This document shows positions 1 through 6,112 of a stretch of 36,294 bases of DNA, in pieces. The first letter of the stretch is position 1, and each line of letters begins with the position of its first letter. This DNA is from an uncultured bacterium (GTDB lineage: Bacteria; Actinomycetota; Actinomycetes; S36-B12; CAIYMF01), in assembly GCA_903927265.1 (NCBI GenBank), contig CAIYMF010000050.1, positions 1-36,294 on the forward strand. The letters run 5' to 3'. The position numbers and the translations under genes are program-made. The notes under the pieces were generated by a model. That model had not been told where the DNA came from. It was given only the letters and a program-made list of their open reading frames with translations, and did no database searches.

Positions 1-1
1 G

Positions 2-463
2 AAGGAAATGGAGAAGTACGAGCGAGTCTCGCTGGGCGAGCGTCCGCAGTGGCTTGTCGACATTGACCGGTTCTGGCGCACGCAACAGGGCGGCGGAGAT
101 CCGATCACCTTCTGGACTCAGATTCCGATGCTGAACTTCGAACCCCCGTCAGCAACGGTGCGCCGATTTTGGGCCGGATTTCAAGCAATCGTTGCCGAAT
201 CACCTGATGCCCGGGTAATCTGCGCGACGCACTCTGGGCCAATTCGTGTCTTCGCCATGTCGTCACATGGATATGACCCAGGTGAGCCGTACAACACCGA
301 AGAAGTCATCGTGCGCATGCTCGAGGGAGGTAACGCTGCGTTTGTGGCGTACCGCAACCGGGTGCAGGAAGTGCACGTACCTGATCTGCATGAGCTGCCC
401 GACTGGTGGCAGGGACTGAGTGGCCGAGCACTACCGACGTCGTTGCAGGGAGGCACCGCGTGA
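2..463 (+). CDS. Histidine phosphatase family protein (5' end outside window)
   Basis: The open frame runs in from the window edge, so the N-terminus with the usual RHG phosphohistidine motif is not visible. What remains is the C-terminal half of a phosphoglycerate-mutase-like histidine phosphatase: the segment ICATHSGPIRVF (encoded near 220-255) is the family's second catalytic-histidine block, followed by helices and a Trp-rich end. The family removes phosphate from small molecules or proteins. The stop codon overlaps the GTG of the next gene by four bases, so it is translationally coupled to the PEP-synthase-like kinase pair. That context suggests it could hydrolyse the phosphorylated intermediate, by analogy with CreD in 4-cresol catabolism. 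This role is inference. The fold call is fairly safe; the substrate is unknown. Confidence 0.72.
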   Translation, partial: KEMEKYERVSLGERPQWLVDIDRFWRTQQGGGDPITFWTQIPMLNFEPPSATVRRFWAGFQAIVAESPDARVICATHSGPIRVFAMSSHGYDPGEPYNTEEVIVRMLEGGNAAFVAYRNRVQEVHVPDLHELPDWWQGLSGRALPTSLQGGTA

Positions 464-1557
464 GTCACCACGAAGAAAGCGTTGTTGTGTGGTTCGAGTC
501 GTACTGGCCTGGACTCAAGAACGAAGTCGGTGGAAAGGCGTCGAGTCTGGGTGAAATGACCAACGCGGGTCTACCCGTTCCCCCAGGATTCGCAGTGACA
601 ACGACTGCCTATCGTCACGCCCACGACGCGGGTGATCTTGACGCGATGATCGCGCACTTCCTGCACCGACTCGACATTCACGACACCGACATGGTGCACG
701 AGCGCTGTCACGCAATCCGCGAGCGGGTGCGGGCGGTCGCGATTCCATCTGAGGTTGAGACTCAGATTCGGCACGCCTACGAGGAGCTCTGCCGCCGCAC
801 CAATTCAGACGATGTCCCTGTCGCTGTTCGCTCCTCGGCGACAAGTGAAGACTCACCCGACGCGTCGTTCGCGGGTGAACACGACACCTACTTGTGGATT
901 CGAGGTGCCGACGACGTGGTCGATGCAGTGCGTCGTTGTTGGGCGAGTCTGTTCACTGACCGCGCAACCTGTTACCGCGAGGAAATGGGATACGAGCACC
1001 GCAACGTTGAAATGTGTGTCGTGGTTCAGAAGATGGTGCACCCGAAGTCAGCGGGCGTTGCGTTCACCCTTGACCCCACCAATGGCGACCGGTCGCAAAT
1101 CGCGATCGACTCATCGTGGGGCTTCGGGGAAGCTGTCGTTGCAGGTGAAGTCACTCCTGACAACTTCATGATTGACAAGGTGATGTTCGACATCACTAAG
1201 CGCGTGGTGTCTGCGAAGAACCACGAATACGTGCTCACAGAAGACGATCACGTGCGCAAGGTAGAAACCCCGGAAGACCGGGTTCTGCAGCCCAGTCTCA
1301 CCGACGCCGAGATCAAGGGCATCGCTCGGCTCGCGAAGACGGCAGAGCAGCACTACGGCTGCCCGCAGGACATCGAGTGGGCTGTCGATAGTGATCTTCC
1401 TGAGGGGGAGAACGTCATTCTCCTTCAGTCCCGACCGGAGACGGTCTGGAGTAAGAAGGGTCCGGTGACCGTCGTGGCGCCGGGAGGAAAGTCTGGGGAT
1501 TTCATGGCGAGCATTGTCTCGACCTTGATGTCACCGCTGTACACCAAAGGCGACTAG
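460..1557 (+). CDS. PEP synthase-like ATP-grasp subunit (PPDK_N; PpsB/CreH-I type)
   Basis: A 365-residue protein consisting only of the N-terminal nucleotide-binding domain of PEP synthase/pyruvate phosphate dikinase. Visible family blocks are VGGKASSLGEM (about 23-33, Lys26), VRSSATSED (about 123-131), the central QKMV...AGVAFTLDPTNG block, and the terminal LLQSRPET (about 321-328, Arg325). In this family the domain uses ATP to pyrophosphorylate a histidine on a swivelling domain. Here that domain is on a separate polypeptide encoded next door. I chose GTG 460 because AGGGAGG sits just upstream and the start overlaps the previous stop (GTGA); an ATG at 406 would overlap the previous gene by 58 bases. 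The length fits the small subunit of phenylphosphate synthase rather than a broken full-length enzyme of about 800 residues. Confidence 0.85.
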   Translation: MSHHEESVVVWFESYWPGLKNEVGGKASSLGEMTNAGLPVPPGFAVTTTAYRHAHDAGDLDAMIAHFLHRLDIHDTDMVHERCHAIRERVRAVAIPSEVETQIRHAYEELCRRTNSDDVPVAVRSSATSEDSPDASFAGEHDTYLWIRGADDVVDAVRRCWASLFTDRATCYREEMGYEHRNVEMCVVVQKMVHPKSAGVAFTLDPTNGDRSQIAIDSSWGFGEAVVAGEVTPDNFMIDKVMFDITKRVVSAKNHEYVLTEDDHVRKVETPEDRVLQPSLTDAEIKGIARLAKTAEQHYGCPQDIEWAVDSDLPEGENVILLQSRPETVWSKKGPVTVVAPGGKSGDFMASIVSTLMSPLYTKGD

Positions 1558-1652
1558 GAATCCCTGGTCACCAACTCACTGCAATCGGTTCTGCGCGCTC
1601 AGCGTGGGACCGTCACGAAAGGGCCCCTGAGTGGGTCTGTGGAGGAGAGCAC

Positions 1653-3464
1653 ATGGCAGAGGGATTCCCGCGGCCGTCGGAGATCGAGACCCCGGCAGGC
1701 GCTGAAGGCTGGCAGGAGCTGTACTCGTACTCGGGTGTCTTTAGCCCTGAACGAAGCGAGTACGAAGATTCAATGTTCTGGTTCCAGGACGGCGTGCACT
1801 GGCCCAAGGCGCTACTGCCCTGGGACGCCGGTCTGATGGAACTGGCGATTTTGGGGTTGTCGCAGTACAACACTCGTCACCTGCTGGTTCCGCCGGCAAA
1901 CGGTATCGACTACCGCATCGTCAACGGATACGTGTACCTCTCGCCGGTTCCGGCGCCCGAGGCCGACATTCCGATGCGCGCCGAGCACTTCATGCAGCGT
2001 GCGGGTCACTACTTCATGAACTGGAACGAACTGTACGACAACTGGCTCATCAAGATTCGTGACCTCGTTAAGGAAATGGAGTCACTGGACTTCGAGCCCC
2101 TTCCCGACATCGAAGACCTCGAGGTAGTGACCTCAGGTCGCGGTACCGGCTCCGGTGGCGAGATTCAGGCCAACTACCTCAAGTTGCTGAATGCGGCCAG
2201 CACCTTGTGGCAGTACCACTTCGAATTCCTCAACCTCGGTTACGCGGCGTATCTTGACTTCTTCGGGTTTTGCAAGACCGTGTTCCCCGGAATCTCTGAC
2301 CTTGCTATTGCCAAGATGGTGGCGGGTGTCGAGGTCGACTTGTTCCGTCCCGACGAGGAACTCAAGCGTCTGGCCAAGATGGCTGTCGACACCGGTATCG
2401 CCGACGCGTTCAAGAAGGGTGATGTCGAAGGGACCTGCGAGGCATTGCGTGCCACGGGTTCTGCGGGTGAAGCGTGGATCTCGAGCTTCCAGCAGGCGGC
2501 CGAGCCATGGTTCAACTTCTCGACCGGTTCGGGATTCTCGAGCCAGGACAAGATTTGGATTGAGAACGTCGAGATTCCGTTCGACTTCATCGGCGACTAC
2601 ATCAAGAACCTGCAGAGTGGAAGTGACATCGCGCGTCCGACCGAAGCCATCACGGCCGAGCGTGACCGCATCGTCAACGAGTACTCCGCACTGCTTGGTT
2701 CAGATGAAGACCGTGAGGCGTTCGCCGGCAAACTTGGTCTTGCGCGCGTGGTGTTCCCCTACGTCGAGAACCACAACTTCTACGTCGAGCACTGGAGCCA
2801 CTCGGTGATCTGGCGCAAGATGAAGTCGTTGGGTGCGGTGTTCGCCAAGGCCGGATTCTTCAACGAGCCTGAAGACATCTTCATGCTCAAGCGCCACGAA
2901 GTTCCGGACGCCTTGTTCGATCTCTACCACTCGTGGGCGGCCCCAGCTCCCGCGCGCGGTCCGTCGTACTGGCCGAAGATCATCGCGCGCCGCAAGGAAA
3001 TTCTTGCGTCGCTCAACGCGTGGAAGGCCTCGCCTGCATTGGGTACGCCTCCTGAGGTTGTGACCGAGCCCTTCACCATCATGCTCTGGGGAATCACCTC
3101 AGATTCCATTGCTAACTGGCTCGGTGGTGGCGAGTCCGAGGACGGCACGCTCAAGGGCATGATGGCCTCGGGCGGAGTCGCTGAAGGACCGGCACGCGTG
3201 ATCTTTGGCCCTGATCAGATCAACGAGGTGCAAGAGGGCGAGATTCTGGTCGCCCCTCTGACCGCACCAAGTTGGGCGCCGATCTTCGGCAAGATTCTGG
3301 CCACCGTCACCGATACCGGCGGCATGATGAGCCACGCGGCCATCGTGTGTCGCGAGTACGGCTTGCCAGCCGTCACGGGCACCGGTTTCGCGACATCGTT
3401 GATCAAGACCGGGCAGCGAATTCGCGTGGACGGATCGAACGGCACGGTCACCATTCTCGATTGA
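1653..3464 (+). CDS. PEP synthase-like phosphohistidine swivelling subunit (PpsA/CreH-I type)
   Basis: A 603-residue protein ending in the PEP-utilising mobile domain: TDTGGMMSHAAIVCREYGLP carries the phosphorylated His561. About 480 residues precede it and resemble no PEP-binding barrel. From memory, the Thauera phenylphosphate synthase large subunit is about 612 residues with its active His near 569, so architecture and position agree. Together with the upstream ATP-grasp protein this would form a two-subunit kinase that moves the beta-phosphate of ATP through His561 onto a hydroxylated substrate. The PEP/pyruvate-binding domain of true PEP synthase is absent from both proteins, which argues against a gluconeogenic role. 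Start ATG 1653 has GGAGGAG just upstream; the gap to the previous gene is 95 bases. The substrate cannot be told from sequence. A phenol or other aromatic alcohol is likely from family precedent and from the Rieske oxygenase that follows. Confidence 0.82.
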   Translation: MAEGFPRPSEIETPAGAEGWQELYSYSGVFSPERSEYEDSMFWFQDGVHWPKALLPWDAGLMELAILGLSQYNTRHLLVPPANGIDYRIVNGYVYLSPVPAPEADIPMRAEHFMQRAGHYFMNWNELYDNWLIKIRDLVKEMESLDFEPLPDIEDLEVVTSGRGTGSGGEIQANYLKLLNAASTLWQYHFEFLNLGYAAYLDFFGFCKTVFPGISDLAIAKMVAGVEVDLFRPDEELKRLAKMAVDTGIADAFKKGDVEGTCEALRATGSAGEAWISSFQQAAEPWFNFSTGSGFSSQDKIWIENVEIPFDFIGDYIKNLQSGSDIARPTEAITAERDRIVNEYSALLGSDEDREAFAGKLGLARVVFPYVENHNFYVEHWSHSVIWRKMKSLGAVFAKAGFFNEPEDIFMLKRHEVPDALFDLYHSWAAPAPARGPSYWPKIIARRKEILASLNAWKASPALGTPPEVVTEPFTIMLWGITSDSIANWLGGGESEDGTLKGMMASGGVAEGPARVIFGPDQINEVQEGEILVAPLTAPSWAPIFGKILATVTDTGGMMSHAAIVCREYGLPAVTGTGFATSLIKTGQRIRVDGSNGTVTILD

Positions 3465-3480
3465 GTGACTTGGCAGAGAG

Positions 3481-3524
3481 GGAGGGGTCGACGTCGCCCG
3501 ACAGTGCGGTTACCCGACCCCTCC
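3481..3524 (+). terminator. Inverted repeat after the kinase pair, possible terminator
   Basis: GGAGGGGTCG (3481-3490) and CGACCCCTCC (3515-3524) are perfect 10-base arms around a 24-base loop, starting 17 bases after the swivelling-subunit stop codon. No T-run follows, so classical intrinsic termination is uncertain. It begins a 355-base stretch without a gene (3465-3819) that also holds tandem repeats and a second inverted repeat before the oxygenase gene. Confidence 0.45.
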
Positions 3525-3579
3525 TTCCCGCCATTTCCCCTCCTTCCCGCCATTTCCTGCCCTTCCCGCCATTTTCTGC
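3523..3579. repeat. Three tandem 19-bp repeats
   Basis: The core CCTTCCCGCCATTTCC occurs at 3523 and 3542, and as CCTTCCCGCCATTTTC at 3561. The period is exactly 19 bases. On the opposite strand the core reads GGAAATGGCGGGAAGG. The array lies between the kinase pair and the oxygenase gene. It is not a CRISPR, since there are no spacers. It could bind a regulator in an iterated way, or be a simple intergenic repeat. Confidence 0.8.
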
Positions 3580-3701
3580 ATCGGGGGCACCCAAGCGCGC
3601 ACCTAGCGCGTTGCGGTGACCCAGGTGGTGGGGCCATCGCCTAGATTTACCTAACTCGTTCCACTTGGCGGGACGCATCGCTACATCCGGTCCGCGCGGC
3701 G

Positions 3702-3730
3702 GGACACTTCAAGGGTCGAATTGGGTGTCC
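3702..3730. promoter_or_regulatory. Imperfect inverted repeat upstream of the oxygenase gene
   Basis: GGACAC (3702-3707) and GTGTCC (3725-3730) are perfect outer arms around a 17-base centre with little further pairing. The element lies about 90 bases before the oxygenase start, where an operator would be expected. Promoter elements are not clear here; TAGATT near 3642 is only a weak -10 candidate. Low confidence as a regulatory site. Confidence 0.25.
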
Positions 3731-3819
3731 TACCCACCCCAGCGCCATGAGCACCGCAGACTGAGTGAGATACCACTGCCCGGCCGCCGAGCCGAGCCCG
3801 CAGCGAGGGAAGGTACGCA

Positions 3820-5073
3820 ATGCTCACAGTTGAGCAAAACGAGGAACTGACTCAGGTTGGCCCCGGCACCCCGATGGGGGAATTGCTGCGGCGCTACTGG
3901 TACCCCATTGCTTTCGAGCAGGACTTTGACACGGTGCCCGCCAAGTCGGTGCGGCTGTTGAGTGAAGACTGGACTCTCTACAAGACCCCGAGCGGCAAGT
4001 ACGGCATCATCGCCGAGAAGTGCGCGCACCGCAGCGCGTCTCTCACCTACGGCGTCGTACACGAAGACGGTGTGCGCTGCGGGTATCACGGCTGGAAGTA
4101 CGACTTTGATGGCCAGTGCGTTGAGCAGCCCGCCGAATCGGATAATCAGAACTTCCGCGACCGGGTGAAGATGAAGGCTGGCAAGGCCCAGCCGATGGGC
4201 GGCATGGTGTGGGTCTACGTCGGCCCCGACCCCGCACCCGAGCTTCCGCGCTTCGATGTGTTCGTCAAGGACGGAATCCGCGACGTCGGTTACACGACGA
4301 TTCCGTGCAACTGGCTGCAGATCATGGAGAACTCAGTCGACCCGCATCACGTCGAATGGCTGCACGGGTATTACTTCAACTTCGTGGGCGAGACCAACGG
4401 TTTTGAGGCACCCAAGGCATTCCAGAAGAAGCACATCAAGACGGGCTTCGACGAGATGGAGTGGGGAATTCTTAAGCGCCGCGTGTTGGAGGGGCAGACC
4501 GAAGAGAACGACGACTGGGCCATCGGTCACCCACTCGTGTTCCCGTTCTACATGCGCGTCGGTGGTGCCTACATTGATCAGATGCAGATCCGCGTTCCGA
4601 TCGATGACACGCACACGTGGAAGCTCTTCTACTCCACGCACAACCCCGGCGAGGAACTCACCATCAACGAGCGTCCCGTGGTGTACGAATACCTGTGGAA
4701 GGACGAAGAAGGTCGCTTCATCACCGACTACATCGAAGGCCAGGACATCATGGCGTGGGTGTCGCAGGGTGCGATCACTGACCGCACCCAGGAACACCTT
4801 GGTCGTTCCGACGCGGGAGTGGCACTGCTGCGCAAGATGTTCAAGGAGAACATGCGCAAGGTTGCCGATGGTGAAGATCCCATTGGCACCATTCGTGAGA
4901 AGCACGACATCATTAACTTGCCATGCGAGAAAGACAAGTTCGGTGCCGAACGCACCTTCGCCAAGGCGTGGATCACCGGCGGTTCCATGCGCTACTCGCC
5001 TCAGGCAGATGAACTGATCGCCGTGCACCTGGCGTACTGGGAGTCAGTCGCGAAGGCTGAGGCAGGTGCCTGA
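3820..5073 (+). CDS. Rieske non-haem iron oxygenase, alpha subunit
   Basis: A 417-residue aromatic ring-hydroxylating oxygenase alpha subunit. The Rieske [2Fe-2S] ligands are C68, H70, C87 and H90 (CAH...CGYH). The mononuclear iron site is N170-S-V-D-P-H-H-V-E-W-L-H181, with H176, H181 and a downstream acidic residue as expected ligands; D173 is the residue that normally links the Rieske and iron centres. The sequence style is closest to phthalate 4,5-dioxygenase and O-demethylase-type alpha-only oxygenases, and no beta subunit gene is present. Start ATG 3820 has GAGGGAAGG 6 bases upstream. The gene heads a tight operon with a four-cysteine protein, a HAD phosphatase and a ferredoxin reductase, and follows the kinase pair. 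I infer it oxidises the phosphorylated product of that kinase; the reaction itself (hydroxylation, dealkylation) is not predictable. Confidence 0.9.
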   Translation: MLTVEQNEELTQVGPGTPMGELLRRYWYPIAFEQDFDTVPAKSVRLLSEDWTLYKTPSGKYGIIAEKCAHRSASLTYGVVHEDGVRCGYHGWKYDFDGQCVEQPAESDNQNFRDRVKMKAGKAQPMGGMVWVYVGPDPAPELPRFDVFVKDGIRDVGYTTIPCNWLQIMENSVDPHHVEWLHGYYFNFVGETNGFEAPKAFQKKHIKTGFDEMEWGILKRRVLEGQTEENDDWAIGHPLVFPFYMRVGGAYIDQMQIRVPIDDTHTWKLFYSTHNPGEELTINERPVVYEYLWKDEEGRFITDYIEGQDIMAWVSQGAITDRTQEHLGRSDAGVALLRKMFKENMRKVADGEDPIGTIREKHDIINLPCEKDKFGAERTFAKAWITGGSMRYSPQADELIAVHLAYWESVAKAEAGA

Positions 5074-5392
5074 CAGCAACGAGTCGTCGGAGGTCACCCG
5101 TTCGCGGGTGGCCTCGGCGGCTGATTCCGCGCTCGCTGGTGGGGTACTTCCGGAAGATCCGCACCGCCTTCCGCCGCGTACTGACTGGTTTGCTCCGGAT
5201 GCTGAACGTCACTTGCTCGACAAGCCGAAGTTTTGCCCGATGTGCGCAGCGTCGATTCACGATCGCGGTGGAATTTCCACGGAGTACTGGACCGGCGACA
5301 CACGCAACTTCATGACGTGGTGTGGCGATTGCGGCTGGTTTGGCGAGGTCGTGCGGTTCACCCGCGTGACCATCACTGAGGAGGAGCACTGA
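5066..5392 (+). CDS. Small four-cysteine protein (zinc ribbon or rubredoxin-like)
   Basis: A 108-residue protein with CPMC (C57, C60) and CGDC (C86, C89), a knuckle arrangement that binds one metal. About 50 polar residues without clear structure come first. The start is GTG 5066, overlapping the oxygenase stop by eight bases; no better start keeps the frame intact. I do not recognise a named family. Two readings are possible: a zinc ribbon acting as a small oxygenase partner, or a rubredoxin-like iron site, since rubredoxins also use CxxC...CxxCG with a slightly longer spacing. The second would supply the electron carrier that is otherwise missing between the reductase and the oxygenase. The operon position strongly suggests a job in the oxygenase system. 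Confidence 0.7.
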   Translation: MPDSNESSEVTRSRVASAADSALAGGVLPEDPHRLPPRTDWFAPDAERHLLDKPKFCPMCAASIHDRGGISTEYWTGDTRNFMTWCGDCGWFGEVVRFTRVTITEEEH

Positions 5393-6045
5393 GTCGCGCA
5401 CTCGTCTTCGATTTTGGCGGACCGATTCTGCTCAGTCCCTTTGAGCTGTGGGGGATTGGTGAGCGCAGCATGGGGCTACCTGCTGGGACGTTCACCTGGA
5501 CCGGTCCATTCGACCGCGACGCTGACCCTGACTGGCAGGCCGTGCAGGAGGGTCGACTCAAAGAGCGGGTCTATTGGGATGATCGCACGCGAGTGTTTGC
5601 CGAACTGACAGGTGAGCCCGCCGAGATGCCGCGCATGATGGCGCACCTGTACGACGGTTCTGCTGAGGAAGTGACTCGCGCCGGTGCTCGCGCACTGATG
5701 GCCGACGTGAAGGCTGCCGACCTTCCGCTGGGTCTGCTCACCAACGACATGCACGCATTTCACACTCAGGAGTGGATTGCGACGATGCAGCCGGTGCTGT
5801 CGCAATTCGATGTCATCGTTGACGGCTCAGTAGATGGCGTGATGAAGCCCGATCCGCGGGCGTTTGAGTTGGTGTGTGAGCGGATGGGCATCACACCTGA
5901 GGGCACGGTTTTCATTGACGACCTGCGTTCAAATCTTGAGGGCGCAGTATCGATCGGAATGAGTGGCGTGTTCCTTGACGTCACGAATCCCCAGCCGGCG
6001 TTCGATGAAGTGCGACGATTGTTGGAAATCACCAACGGTCCATGA
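5389..6045 (+). CDS. HAD superfamily phosphatase with apparent CTG start
   Basis: HAD subfamily IA hydrolase of about 218 residues. Motif I is VFDFGGP (D8), motif II LLTND (T118), motif III MKPD (K153) and motif IV FIDD (D177, D178), with a helical cap between I and II. Motif I has Gly10 where many phosphatases have the second Asp, as in some HAD proteins of the YihX kind. The first ATG is 5470, but starting there would remove motif I. The only usable codon upstream is CTG 5389: GAGGAG lies just before it and it overlaps the preceding stop as CTGA, imitating the ATGA/GTGA couplings elsewhere. I infer it dephosphorylates a metabolite in the oxygenase pathway; the exact substrate is unknown. 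Confidence 0.8.
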   Translation: MSRALVFDFGGPILLSPFELWGIGERSMGLPAGTFTWTGPFDRDADPDWQAVQEGRLKERVYWDDRTRVFAELTGEPAEMPRMMAHLYDGSAEEVTRAGARALMADVKAADLPLGLLTNDMHAFHTQEWIATMQPVLSQFDVIVDGSVDGVMKPDPRAFELVCERMGITPEGTVFIDDLRSNLEGAVSIGMSGVFLDVTNPQPAFDEVRRLLEITNGP

Positions 6046-6058
6046 GGTGATTCACCTC
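6044..6058. promoter_or_regulatory. Perfect 7+7 palindrome between HAD and reductase genes
   Basis: GAGGTGA-T-TCACCTC is a perfect inverted repeat with a one-base centre, placed at the HAD stop codon and 54 bases before the reductase start. The loop is too short for a good hairpin terminator and no T-run follows, so a dimeric-regulator operator is the more natural reading. No partner site was seen elsewhere in the cluster. Confidence 0.35.
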
Positions 6059-6112
6059 TCCCTTTACCCAACCCGGTAGCGGCGCTGACGTGCGATGTGA
6101 TGGGGTTCGTCT

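Noticed and set aside
460-3464. A single PEP synthase gene broken by a frameshift or stop
   Set aside because: Each part has its own good ribosome site and start. A 95-base gap separates them, about 480 residues precede the swivelling domain, and the PEP-binding domain is wholly absent. This matches natural two-subunit kinases rather than a decayed single gene.
3523-3579. Possible CRISPR array
   Set aside because: The three repeats are directly tandem with a 19-base period and have no unique spacers; no cas gene is nearby.
4333-5028. Minus-strand open frame of 231 codons inside the oxygenase gene
   Set aside because: It is fully antisense to the Rieske gene, which carries intact iron-ligand motifs. 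It has no family resemblance.
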